NCBI RefSeq assembly: GCF_002934365.1 | Contig: NZ_PTIY01000020.1 | Location: forward strand, 1-39,244 | DNA: 39,244 nucleotides | Direction: 5' to 3' | Origin: Methylobacter tundripaludum | GTDB lineage: Bacteria > Pseudomonadota > Gammaproteobacteria > Methylococcales > Methylomonadaceae | Shown here: piece after piece, positions 26,363 to 35,106 of the stretch | How the letters are laid out: each line of letters opens with the position of its first letter | Position numbering within the stretch: the first letter of the stretch is position 1 | Program-made: the position numbers and the translations under genes | Notes under the pieces: generated by a model | The model's database searches: none | Told to the model about the DNA's origin: nothing | What the model saw: the letters and a program-made list of their open reading frames with translations, nothing else

Positions 26363-29300
26363 ATGCAAAATCAGCAAACGCTTACCATCGATGGAAACCA
26401 GGCTGCCGCTACGGTAGCCCATAAACTCAACGAAGTCATCGCGATTTATCCGATAACGCCGTCGTCCAATATGGGCGAATGGGCCGACGAATGGTCGTCC
26501 CGCGGACAGGTCAATTTATGGGGAACGGTGCCGCAAGTCACCGAAATGCAAAGCGAGGCGGGCGCCGCCGGAGCCATCCACGGCGCGTTGCAGGCCGGGT
26601 CGATGGCGACGACGTTTACCGCTTCCCAAGGCCTGCTGCTGATGCTGCCCAATATGTACAAAATTGCCGGTGAACTGACGCCGACGGTGTTCCATATCGC
26701 CGCCCGTTCGCTGGCTTGCCAAGGCTTGTCGATTTTCGGCGACCATAGCGATGTGATGTCGGCGCGGATGACCGGTTTCGGCATGCTGTGTTCCAATTCG
26801 CCGCAGGAAGTCATGGACTTTGCGCTGATCGCCCATGCCGCCGCGCTGGAAGGCCGTATCCCGCTGATGCATTTTTTCGACGGCTTCAGGACCTCGCATG
26901 AAGTGGCCAAGATTACTCTGCTGGACGACGGCGTCATGCGGGCCATGATTAACGACGAGTGGGTGAGTGCGCACCGAAGCCGGGCTTTGACGCCGGATAG
27001 CCCTGTGCTGCGCGGCACGGCCCAGAATCCCGATGTGTATTTTCAGGCCAGGGAATCGGTCAACGCCTATTACCAGGCGATGCCCGGCATCGTGCAGGGT
27101 GCGATGGATAGATTCGCCAAATTGACCGGCCGCAGTTACCGCCTGTTTGAATACGTGGGTTCGCCGGAGGCCGAGCGCGTCATCGTGATGATGGGATCGG
27201 GCGCGGAGGCGGTCGCGGAAACGCTCGATTATCTTAACCGCCAGGGCGAATCGGTCGGCTTGCTGAAAGTGCGCTTGTACCGGCCCTTCGATGCGGTCAG
27301 CTTGCTGGCGGCATTGCCTTCGAGTTGCCGCAAAATCGCGGTGTTGGACCGCACCAAAGAGCCGGGCGCGGACGGCGAGCCTTTATATAAAGACGTGCTC
27401 GGCGCGCTGGCTCAGGATTTTACCGGCGGTTCGGCTAAATTTTCGTCAATGCCGAAAGTGGTCGGCGGCCGTTACGGTCTGTCGTCCAAGGAATTCACGC
27501 CCGGCATGATCAAGGCGATTTATGACGAATTGAAACAGGATCAACCGAAAAATAATTTCACCATCGGCATTCACGACGATGTCACCCACACCAGCCTGGA
27601 TTGGGATGCGGCTTACCGCACCGACGCCCACGCCGACACCTTCCAGGCCATGTTTTACGGCCTGGGTAGCGACGGCACGGTCAGCGCCAATAAAAACACG
27701 ATCAAGATTATCGGCGAAGCGACCGATTTACACGCCCAGGGCTATTTCGTTTACGACTCGAAAAAATCCGGCGCGATTACCGTCTCGCATTTGCGCTTCG
27801 GTCCCAAGCCGATACGCTCGACTTACCTGATCGGCGAAAACGACGCCGGTTTTATCGGCTGTCATCAGACGATCTTTCTGGAGCGTTACGACATGCTTGC
27901 CAATGCGGCGGACAACGCGGTATTTTTGCTGAACTCGCCGGAACCGGCCGAGCGGGTTTGGGCGTCGCTCCCCGCCAAAATGCAGCAGCAAATGATAGCC
28001 AAAAATATCCGCTTTTATGTGATCGACGGCTATGCGGTCGCCGAAAAAAGCGGCATGGGCAAGCGCATCAACACCATCATGCAGACCTGCTTTTTCGCCA
28101 TATCCGGCGTGTTGCCGCAGGAACAGGCAATAGCCGATATTAAACACGCGGTCGAAAAAACCTACGGCAAAAAAGGCCGGCATATCGTCGAACTGAATTT
28201 CAAGGCCATCGACGAAACGCTGGCAAGTCTGCATTCGGTTACGTTGCCGACAGCGGTCAGCAGCCAATTCGACATTCAATCCAGGATCAACGACGCCGCG
28301 CCCGATTTTGTCAAACGGATCACGGGCGAAATCATTGCCGGCAGGGGCGATGCGTTGCCGGTCAGCGCGATGCCGGTTGACGGCACCTTTCCGACCGGCA
28401 CGGCGGCTTACGAAAAACGCAATCTGGCGCTGGAAATCCCGGTCTGGGAAACCGATTTATGCACCCAATGCGGCAAATGCGTGATGGTTTGTCCGCATTC
28501 GGTCATCCGCAGCAAAATTTTCCCGACTGATGCTGTAGCCAACGCGCCGTCTACCTTCAAACATGCGCCGATGCTGGGCAAGGATTTTCCTGCCGGTTTG
28601 GAAATCAGCTATCAGGTCGCGCCGGAAGATTGTACCGGTTGTACATTGTGCGTCGACATTTGCCCGATCCGGGATAAATCCAACGCCAGCCGCAAAGCCC
28701 TCAATATGGCGCCGCAACCGCCGCTACGCGAAACCGAGCGCGACAATTGGGATTTCTTTTTGGCTATCCCCGAATACGATCGCAAGCTTTTAAAAACCAA
28801 CACCATCAAGGGCTCGATGGTATTGCAGCCCTTGTTCGAGTTTTCCGGCGCTTGCGTGGGTTGCGGAGAAACGCCGTACATCAAACTGGCCTCGCAATTG
28901 TTCGGCGACCGCATGGTGGTTGCCAATGCGACCGGCTGTTCGTCGATTTACGGCGGCAACCTGCCGACCACGCCCTGGACCAAAAACGCCGAAGGCCGCG
29001 GCCCTGCATGGAGCAATTCCTTATTCGAGGACAATGCCGAATTCGGCTTAGGGATGCGGATCGCGCTCGACAAGCAAAACCAATACGCCAGTGAGTTGTT
29101 GGCGTCGCTGCGCGGGCAATTGAGCGGCGAATTGGTCGACGCGATACTGAATGCCGACCAGTCCGATGAAGCCGGGATTTACGAGCAGCGCGAGCGGGTT
29201 GCCGCACTGAAAAGACACTTGCAGTCCCTGACCAGTCAGGCCGCACAAACACTGCTCCCGTTAGCCGACAGCCTGTGCAAGAAAAGCGTCTGGATTATCG

Positions 29301-30001
29301 GCGGCGACGGCTGGGCTTACGACATCGGTTACGGCGGTCTCGACCATGTCCTGGCCAGCGGGCGCAATGTCAACATCCTGGTGCTGGATACAGAAGTTTA
29401 TTCCAACACCGGCGGGCAAACCTCCAAATCGACGCCGTTAGGCGCGGTGGCGAAATTTTCCGCAGGCGGTAAAGCCACGGCGAAAAAAGATTTGGCGTTG
29501 CTGGCGATGGATTACAGCAACGTCTATGTCGCCCATGTCGCTTACGCCGGTAAAGATACGCAAACGCTGAATGCGTTTTTGGAGGCGGAAGCCCACGACG
29601 GCCCGTCGATCATTATCGCTTACGCGCCGTGTATCGCGCACGGCGTGGATATGTCCAACAATCACCGGCAGCAAAGTCTGGCCGTGAAAAGCGGGCATTG
29701 GCCGTTGTTCCGATTCGATCCCGGCAAAATAAAACAGGGCAAAAATCCGATGCACCTGGATTCGCCTGAACCGTCGATCCCCTACCGCGATTTCGTCAAA
29801 ACCGAAACCCGTTTCAGCATGTTGTGGCAAACCCATCCTGAAGATGCCGAGCGTTTTCTGGAACAGGCGCAGCAGGACGTTAAAAACCGTTACCATTATT
29901 ACAAACAACTGTCTGAGCTGGCGTGGAACGAATCGACCAGCGTCTCGGCGGTGAAAGCCCAACTCAAGAGCGAAAGCGCCAAGGAGACCGACAATGGTTG
30001 A
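26363..30001 (+). CDS. nifJ: pyruvate:ferredoxin/flavodoxin oxidoreductase
   Basis: The enzyme converts pyruvate and CoA to acetyl-CoA, CO2 and reduced ferredoxin or flavodoxin. The 1212-aa single-chain form is complete: pyruvate-binding N-terminal domain (AIYPITPSS), gamma-type domain, two [4Fe-4S] motifs (CTQCGKCVMVC near 700; CTGCTLCVDIC near 757), and the thiamine-diphosphate domain with CVGCGETP near 831, ATGCSSIYGG and GDGWAYDIGYGG near 980. The ATG at 26363 has an AGGGGAT ribosome site; 62 extra in-frame codons upstream show no conserved sequence. In an aerobe it implies low-oxygen or fermentative metabolism, or electron supply to nitrogenase. It overlaps the DHOD-like gene by 8 bp. 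Confidence 0.95.
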   Translation: MQNQQTLTIDGNQAAATVAHKLNEVIAIYPITPSSNMGEWADEWSSRGQVNLWGTVPQVTEMQSEAGAAGAIHGALQAGSMATTFTASQGLLLMLPNMYKIAGELTPTVFHIAARSLACQGLSIFGDHSDVMSARMTGFGMLCSNSPQEVMDFALIAHAAALEGRIPLMHFFDGFRTSHEVAKITLLDDGVMRAMINDEWVSAHRSRALTPDSPVLRGTAQNPDVYFQARESVNAYYQAMPGIVQGAMDRFAKLTGRSYRLFEYVGSPEAERVIVMMGSGAEAVAETLDYLNRQGESVGLLKVRLYRPFDAVSLLAALPSSCRKIAVLDRTKEPGADGEPLYKDVLGALAQDFTGGSAKFSSMPKVVGGRYGLSSKEFTPGMIKAIYDELKQDQPKNNFTIGIHDDVTHTSLDWDAAYRTDAHADTFQAMFYGLGSDGTVSANKNTIKIIGEATDLHAQGYFVYDSKKSGAITVSHLRFGPKPIRSTYLIGENDAGFIGCHQTIFLERYDMLANAADNAVFLLNSPEPAERVWASLPAKMQQQMIAKNIRFYVIDGYAVAEKSGMGKRINTIMQTCFFAISGVLPQEQAIADIKHAVEKTYGKKGRHIVELNFKAIDETLASLHSVTLPTAVSSQFDIQSRINDAAPDFVKRITGEIIAGRGDALPVSAMPVDGTFPTGTAAYEKRNLALEIPVWETDLCTQCGKCVMVCPHSVIRSKIFPTDAVANAPSTFKHAPMLGKDFPAGLEISYQVAPEDCTGCTLCVDICPIRDKSNASRKALNMAPQPPLRETERDNWDFFLAIPEYDRKLLKTNTIKGSMVLQPLFEFSGACVGCGETPYIKLASQLFGDRMVVANATGCSSIYGGNLPTTPWTKNAEGRGPAWSNSLFEDNAEFGLGMRIALDKQNQYASELLASLRGQLSGELVDAILNADQSDEAGIYEQRERVAALKRHLQSLTSQAAQTLLPLADSLCKKSVWIIGGDGWAYDIGYGGLDHVLASGRNVNILVLDTEVYSNTGGQTSKSTPLGAVAKFSAGGKATAKKDLALLAMDYSNVYVAHVAYAGKDTQTLNAFLEAEAHDGPSIIIAYAPCIAHGVDMSNNHRQQSLAVKSGHWPLFRFDPGKIKQGKNPMHLDSPEPSIPYRDFVKTETRFSMLWQTHPEDAERFLEQAQQDVKNRYHYYKQLSELAWNESTSVSAVKAQLKSESAKETDNG

Positions 30002-31007
30002 TTTAACGACTGAATACTTAGGCTTGAAACTGGCTAACCCGCTGGTGCCGTCGGCGTCGCCGTTGAGTAAGGATCTGGACAGTGCGCGCAGGCTGGAAGA
30101 TGCAGGCGCATCGGCTCTGGTGATGTATTCGCTGTTCGAGGAAAAAATCGAAGCCGAAGCGCAGCAAATGGAGCGATTCTTTTATCAGCAGGCAATCGGG
30201 CATGGCGAAGCGGATTCGTTTCATCCGGTGCCGGATAACATTCAGACCTATCAGGAACAGTATCTGGAGCATCTGCAACAGCTCAAGTCTGCGCTGGCGA
30301 TTCCGGTCATCGCCAGTTTGAACGGCACGTCATTGGGCGGCTGGGTCGAGTACGGCAAGCAATTGCAGCAGGCGGGCGCCGATGCACTGGAGCTTAATAT
30401 CTATCATCTGGCCGCCAATGCCGAGGAAAGCGGCGAGACGGTCGAAAACCGTTACCTGGACATATTGCGGGAATTGAAAGGGCAGGTCAGCGTACCGATC
30501 GTCATGAAGCTGTCTTCCCAGTTCAGCTCGCCGATTCATTTCGCCAAACGCCTGGAGGCCGCCGGAGCCGACGGCATAGCCTTGTTCAACCGTTTTTACC
30601 AGCCCGACATAGACCTGGAAACGCTGGACGTGCTGCCGAAACTGGAGTTGTCATCGTCGGCGGAAGCCTTGTTGAGGATACGTTGGACCGCGTTGCTGTA
30701 TGGCCGGACCAAGTTGTCCTTGGCGGTAACCGGAGGTTTTCACCAAGCGCCGGATGTGCTGAAAGCGTTGTTGGCCGGAGCCGATGTGGTGCATCTTTGC
30801 AGCGTATTGCTAAAGCACGGCACGGGCCGTTTAAGCGAAATCCTGGCTGAAATGGAGCAGTGGCTGGGTGAGCATGAATACGAGTCGGTCAACCAATTAA
30901 AAGGCAGCGTCAGCCAACAACACGCCATCGATCCCAGCGCTTATGAACGCGCTAATTATGTGCAGGTGTTGGATAGTTACTCCAGCCCGGCGGGAGTGTT
31001 GAGGTAG
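29994..31007 (+). CDS. dihydroorotate dehydrogenase-like flavoprotein linked to nifJ
   Basis: The 337-aa protein has the FMN-binding TIM-barrel of the dihydroorotate dehydrogenase/PreA group: LGLKLANPLVPSASPLS at the start, IASLNGTSLGGWVEY, ALELNIYHLAAN, VPIVMKLSS, AAGADGIALFNR and VTGGFHQAPDVLKALLAGADVV. No Fe-S motif is present. The start overlaps the nifJ stop by 8 bp, which points to coupled translation. DHOD-like genes next to nifJ recur in bacteria, and a role with ferredoxin is a reasonable guess. It is probably not the pyrimidine biosynthesis enzyme. Substrate is unknown. Confidence 0.85.
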   Translation: MVDLTTEYLGLKLANPLVPSASPLSKDLDSARRLEDAGASALVMYSLFEEKIEAEAQQMERFFYQQAIGHGEADSFHPVPDNIQTYQEQYLEHLQQLKSALAIPVIASLNGTSLGGWVEYGKQLQQAGADALELNIYHLAANAEESGETVENRYLDILRELKGQVSVPIVMKLSSQFSSPIHFAKRLEAAGADGIALFNRFYQPDIDLETLDVLPKLELSSSAEALLRIRWTALLYGRTKLSLAVTGGFHQAPDVLKALLAGADVVHLCSVLLKHGTGRLSEILAEMEQWLGEHEYESVNQLKGSVSQQHAIDPSAYERANYVQVLDSYSSPAGVLR

Positions 31008-31023
31008 TTTTTGTTGCTCGATT

Positions 31024-31052
31024 CTCGTTTCCACGCAGCGCGTGGGAACGAG
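31024..31052. repeat. CTCGTTCCCACGC-type palindromic repeat, possible terminator
   Basis: CTCGTTTCCACGC (31024-31036) pairs with GCGTGGGAACGAG (31040-31052) over 13 bp, with one C-to-T mismatch and a 3-nt loop. It lies 17 bp after the DHOD-like gene. No T-run follows. This sequence type is a common dispersed palindromic repeat in diverse bacterial genomes. Confidence 0.7.
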
Positions 31053-31068
31053 GAAAAGTGGAGCCATT

Positions 31069-31893
31069 TTGAACACGGTTGAAATAATGCCAAACCCGCC
31101 AAGGTCGGAGCTTGACTCGGACTTGCCTATTTTATACCAAGACGAATTTCTGGTGGCAATCAACAAGCCGGCAGGATTATTGGTGCATAGGTCGGATATA
31201 GACCGCCATGAAACGCGTTTTGCGGTGCAATTGCTACGCGACCAGCTGGGACAAAGAGTATTTCCGCTACATCGTTTGGACAAACCCACCGCCGGTGTAT
31301 TGGTGTTTGCGTTAAACCCAGAGATTGCCCGGGAAATGATGATAATCTTTATGTCCGATAGCGTGGAAAAAACCTATCTGGCCGTAGTGCGCGGTTACAC
31401 TGCCGAGCGGGCGATTATCGATTATCCGTTACAGGAGCAACTGGATAAAATGACCGACCGTCTGGCACGACAGGATAAAGCCGCCCAAGCCGCAATTACC
31501 CATTATCGACGTCTTGCCACGGTGGAACTGCCGTTTGCGGTGGGACGTTACTCGACCAGCCGTTATTCGTTATTGCAGCTTTCGCCGAAAACGGGCCGTA
31601 AACATCAACTGCGTAGGCATTTAAAGCATATTTTTCATCCGATTATCGGCGACACCACGCATGGGGACGGCAAGCACAACGATTTTTTCCGGCAGCAATT
31701 AAATTGCCGGCAACTGTTGCTTGCCTCGACCCAGCTCAATTTTCCGCATCCTGTCACAAGACAACGGCTGGAAATTCAAGCGCCGTTGGATGCTTGTTTC
31801 AGCCGAATTGTTACGGAACTTAACTGGAATGTAGACAGCGCATATTCCGCGATCCCCTTATCTTTTTTAGCAACACTCAACAAATGGAGTTAG
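31069..31893 (+). CDS. truC: tRNA pseudouridine(65) synthase
   Basis: The protein belongs to the RluA family of pseudouridine synthases and most resembles TruC, which modifies U65 of tRNAs. The catalytic motif HRLDKPTAG carries the essential Asp (D71 from this start), and the KHQLRRHLKHIFHPIIGDTTHGDG segment is characteristic of TruC. The start is uncertain. A TTG at 31069 has a GTGGAG ribosome site; an ATG at 31087, six codons on, has none. Both keep the whole domain. The gene is followed at only 4 bp by a GH30 gene, so the two may share a transcript. Confidence 0.88.
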   Translation: MNTVEIMPNPPRSELDSDLPILYQDEFLVAINKPAGLLVHRSDIDRHETRFAVQLLRDQLGQRVFPLHRLDKPTAGVLVFALNPEIAREMMIIFMSDSVEKTYLAVVRGYTAERAIIDYPLQEQLDKMTDRLARQDKAAQAAITHYRRLATVELPFAVGRYSTSRYSLLQLSPKTGRKHQLRRHLKHIFHPIIGDTTHGDGKHNDFFRQQLNCRQLLLASTQLNFPHPVTRQRLEIQAPLDACFSRIVTELNWNVDSAYSAIPLSFLATLNKWS

Positions 31894-31897
31894 CAAA

Positions 31898-33244
31898 ATG
31901 ACAAAACAGCGTTCGGTAAGGCAATTTTGTACCGCTCATGACACTGCGTACCGGTTGTCGGAATTGGAACCGATAGCGTTCGAAGCTGCCACGGATTTTT
32001 CCGGCTCTTCGGTGTTCATAGACACTAGCGTTAAGTTTCAAGAAATTCAGGGTTTCGGAGGCGCTTTCACCGAAGCGGCCGCGGTAACCTTGGACAAAAT
32101 GCCGCCCGACTTGCGGCAAGAAATTTTAGAGGCTTATTTCTCCCCGGACACCGGCAATGCCTATAGCTTATGCCGAACCCACATCAATAGCTGCGATTTC
32201 TCGCTGGGAAATTACGCCTATACCGAAGTGGACGGCGATGTAGAACTTAAGCATTTCAGCATCGAGCATGACCGTCAAGCCCTGATTCCGATGATCCGCG
32301 AGGCTATCGATTTATCCGGCGGCAAGTTAAAACTGTTCGCTTCACCCTGGAGCCCTCCGGCCTGGATGAAAACCAACGGGATGATGAATAACGGTGGCAA
32401 GCTTAAGCCGGAATATCGCCAAACCTGGGCGGATTACTATGTTCGTTACATTCAGGAATACGGGCACGAGGGCATACCGATTTGGGGGCTGACGGTGCAA
32501 AACGAGCCGGAAGCCACGCAAACCTGGGACTCCTGTATTTACACCGGCGAAGAGGAGCGGGATTTTGTCAGGGATTGCCTTGGTCCAACCCTGCACGATG
32601 CAGGGCTTGGCAATGTTAACGTGATAGTCTGGGATCACAATCGAGACCGGCTGTTTGAACGAGCCAAGGCCGTGCTGGACGATCCCAAGGCCGCCCATTA
32701 TGTCTGGGGCGTCGGTTTTCATTGGTATTGCGGCGATCACTTCGACAATGTCCAACTGACCCATGACGCCTATCCCGACAAACACCTTATTTTCACTGAG
32801 GGCTGCCAGGAAAACGGGCCGCATCTCGGTTCGTGGGATACCGGAGAGCGTTACGCCCATTCGATGATAAACGATCTTAACCGTTGGACAGAGGCATGGG
32901 TGGACTGGAACATGGTTCTGGATGAAACGGGCGGCCCCAACCATGTCGGCAATTTCTGTAGCGCGCCCATTATTGCCGACACCCAAGCCGGAGAAATACG
33001 CTACCAAAGCTCTTATTACTACATCGGTCATTTCTCCCGTTTCATCCGCCCGGGGGCTCGCCGGGTGGCCTGCGCCAAAACTTTGGATAGCCTTGAAGCA
33101 AGCGCATTTCTGAATAGTGATGGGAGCGTCGCCGTAGTGGTATTGAACCGCACCGGGCAGGCAATTGACTTCGTGCTAAAAAGCCAGGGGTTACAGACTA
33201 AAACCTCAATACCAGCTCGTGGAATCAAGACTTTTATTTTTTAA
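31898..33244 (+). CDS. glycoside hydrolase family 30, without signal peptide
   Basis: GH30 enzymes cleave beta-1,6-glucans, glucosylceramide or related beta-linked sugars by a retaining mechanism. The 448-aa protein has the acid/base Glu in VQNEPE (E203) and the nucleophile Glu in FTEGC (E301). The GFGGAFTEAAA segment is near the N-terminus and a small C-terminal beta-sandwich follows (SVAVVVLNRTGQ). It has no signal peptide, so it is predicted cytoplasmic, which is unusual because most bacterial members are secreted. It follows truC by 4 bp with a GGAG ribosome site. The substrate may be an intracellular oligosaccharide. Recent transfer is possible but the base composition is not strikingly different. 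Confidence 0.9.
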   Translation: MTKQRSVRQFCTAHDTAYRLSELEPIAFEAATDFSGSSVFIDTSVKFQEIQGFGGAFTEAAAVTLDKMPPDLRQEILEAYFSPDTGNAYSLCRTHINSCDFSLGNYAYTEVDGDVELKHFSIEHDRQALIPMIREAIDLSGGKLKLFASPWSPPAWMKTNGMMNNGGKLKPEYRQTWADYYVRYIQEYGHEGIPIWGLTVQNEPEATQTWDSCIYTGEEERDFVRDCLGPTLHDAGLGNVNVIVWDHNRDRLFERAKAVLDDPKAAHYVWGVGFHWYCGDHFDNVQLTHDAYPDKHLIFTEGCQENGPHLGSWDTGERYAHSMINDLNRWTEAWVDWNMVLDETGGPNHVGNFCSAPIIADTQAGEIRYQSSYYYIGHFSRFIRPGARRVACAKTLDSLEASAFLNSDGSVAVVVLNRTGQAIDFVLKSQGLQTKTSIPARGIKTFIF

Positions 33245-33653
33245 AAAACGGTAAAGTGGACCCCATTGACCAGACAAAAAATACCTTAATTTAAGATAGA
33301 GCCCTGTTCACACTCCAGCTGAATGGCGCTGTCCCAGGTTTGCGGCACGAGATCTGATGTTTTAGCCGTACCGTTAAAGTTATCCACAATCTAGCCGTTT
33401 TATAGACTTCAGCCGGTGTTTTGGTCGGAAGGAGCGGCCTCTATTGCCGTTGTTGAGGATGCTCCACCTGAGCTGTTAGCGCTCAGGGCGGAATAAACGA
33501 TAACCTGTCATGCGCTTTACCGGTTTTAAAATACCGGTGTCAATTCCAAAGGGCAGGCAAGTGGCATAGTCACAACATCGTCAATAAGCTGAGTTGCGGT
33601 TATCATATGTCCCAGTTATTTTTCATAAACAGCGTGTGGGTAGGATAAGACAA
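33245..33653 (+). other. 409-bp non-coding region before argC
   Basis: No supportable gene lies here. At 33251-33275 the string GTAAAGTGGACCCC resembles the ends of some insertion sequences, but no matching second end or transposase was seen. A short minus-strand frame (about 33300-33390) reads to a stop as DLVPQTWDSAIQLECEQG, and a plus frame ending at 33496 reads FYRLQPVFWSEGAAS; neither has a start or a recognisable family. ACCGGTTTTAAAATACCGGT (33520-33539) is a near-perfect palindrome. This may be decayed mobile DNA. Confidence 0.4.
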
Positions 33654-34685
33654 ATGATTCGTGCAGGTATTGTGGGGGGGACCGGGTACACCGGCATTGA
33701 GCTATTGCGGATTTTGGCGTTGCATTCGGATGTTGAGGTGGCGGTCGTCACTTCGCGTGCCGATGCGGGGCTTAGGGTGGATGCGCTTTATCCCAGCTTG
33801 CGCGGTGTTATCGATGTCGTATTTAGCCTGCCTGAAGTTGAAACCCTGGCCGAATGCGATGTGGTGTTTTTTGCGACGCCGAACGGTACGGCGATGCTGA
33901 TGGCGGAGCAATTGCTCGCGCGCGGGGTTAAGGTGATCGACCTGTCCGCCGATTTCAGGTTGAAAGACGCAAAGGAGTGGGGTAAGTGGTACGGCATGGA
34001 GCATGCCTGCCCCGATTTAATCGCCGATGCGGTTTACGGTTTGCCGGAAGTGAATCGCGATGCGATTAAAAAGGCTGATTTGATTGCCTGTCCGGGCTGC
34101 TATCCCACAGCCACGCAGTTGGGATTTTTGCCGTTGCTTGAAAACGATTTGATCGATGTTAATCATTTGATTGCCGATGTTAAATCCGGCGTCAGCGGGG
34201 CGGGGCGTAAGGCTGAGTTGGCGACGTTGATGAGTGAAACCGGCGAAAGTTTTAAAGCTTATGCAGTCGGCGGCCACCGGCATTTGCCCGAAATCGCCCA
34301 GGGGCTTGAATTGGTGGCCGGCAAACCGGTCGGATTGACCTTTGTGCCGCATCTGACGCCGATGATTCGTGGGATACACGCTACGTTATATGCCCAGGCG
34401 CATGGTAATCTGGACGATGTGCAGGCTTTGTATGAAAAAAGATATGCGGATGAGCTGTTTGTCGATGTATTGCCGCAAGGTTCGCATCCCGATACCCGGA
34501 ATGTCCGGGGCAGCAATAACTGCCAGATTTCGATTCATCAGCCTCAGGGTGGTCAAACCATCGTGGTGCTGTCGGTGATTGATAACCTGGTCAAGGGGGC
34601 AGCAGGGCAGGCGGTGCAGAATATGAATCTGATATTCGGGTTAAAGGAAGACTCAGGGTTAAAGGTGATTGCGCTTTATCCATAA
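33654..34685 (+). CDS. argC: N-acetyl-gamma-glutamyl-phosphate reductase
   Basis: ArgC reduces N-acetylglutamyl phosphate to the semialdehyde with NADPH, the third step of arginine biosynthesis. The 343-aa protein has the nucleotide-binding GGTGYTG (8-14), the catalytic Cys in ACPGCYPTA (C149), and the family KSGVSGAGR and [10 protein letters not shown] segments. The ATG at 33654 has an AGGA ribosome site with good spacing. The upstream in-frame extension to 33594 has no conserved sequence. It stands upstream of erpA, which has its own promoter. Confidence 0.94.
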   Translation: MIRAGIVGGTGYTGIELLRILALHSDVEVAVVTSRADAGLRVDALYPSLRGVIDVVFSLPEVETLAECDVVFFATPNGTAMLMAEQLLARGVKVIDLSADFRLKDAKEWGKWYGMEHACPDLIADAVYGLPEVNRDAIKKADLIACPGCYPTATQLGFLPLLENDLIDVNHLIADVKSGVSGAGRKAELATLMSETGESFKAYAVGGHRHLPEIAQGLELVAGKPVGLTFVPHLTPMIRGIHATLYAQAHGNLDDVQALYEKRYADELFVDVLPQGSHPDTRNVRGSNNCQISIHQPQGGQTIVVLSVIDNLVKGAAGQAVQNMNLIFGLKEDSGLKVIALYP

Positions 34686-34688
34686 TTC

Positions 34689-34717
34689 TTGACTAAAAAG
34701 CTGGGTATAGTCATAAT
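34689..34717 (+). promoter_or_regulatory. sigma-70 promoter for erpA
   Basis: TTGACT (34689-34694) and CATAAT (34712-34717) are separated by 17 bp, a near-consensus pair. It lies 34 bp upstream of the erpA start codon, so the leader is short. No clear IscR box was identified. Confidence 0.55.
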
Positions 34718-34751
34718 TTATTTTAATTCCATTTTTTTATAGTGTGTGTAT

Positions 34752-35084
34752 ATGTCTAATCCGATAGTTTTTACTGACAGTGCTGCTTCCAAGGTCGGCG
34801 AATTAATCGCTGAGGAAGGCAATGATAATCTGAAGCTGAGGGTTTATGTTTCAGGCGGCGGCTGTTCAGGCTTTCAATACGGCTTTACTTTCGATGAAGA
34901 AGTCAATGAAGACGATACTTGCGTTGAGAACGGCGGTGTCACGGTGTTGATTGACGCGATGAGCATCCAGTATTTAACCGGTGCTGAAATTGACTATAAA
35001 GAAGATTTGTCGGGAGCCCAGTTTGTTATTCGTAATCCTAACGCAACCACTACCTGTGGATGCGGGTCTTCTTTTTCAGCGTAA
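34752..35084 (+). CDS. erpA: iron-sulfur cluster insertion protein
   Basis: ErpA is an A-type carrier that delivers [4Fe-4S] or [2Fe-2S] clusters to apoproteins. The 110-aa protein has the three ligand cysteines in [11 protein letters not shown] and TTCGCGSSF at the C-terminus, and the family length. The ATG at 34752 is preferred over a GTG two codons upstream. It is convergent with anmK, only 22 bp away. This erpA/anmK/peptidase/tyrS order is recurrent in gammaproteobacteria. Confidence 0.95.
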   Translation: MSNPIVFTDSAASKVGELIAEEGNDNLKLRVYVSGGGCSGFQYGFTFDEEVNEDDTCVENGGVTVLIDAMSIQYLTGAEIDYKEDLSGAQFVIRNPNATTTCGCGSSFSA

Positions 35085-35106
35085 TTACATCTTATAGTTT
35101 CTCCCC

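Noticed and set aside
27728-28279. 183-codon minus-strand frame inside nifJ
   Set aside because: It is an antisense shadow of the intact nifJ coding sequence.
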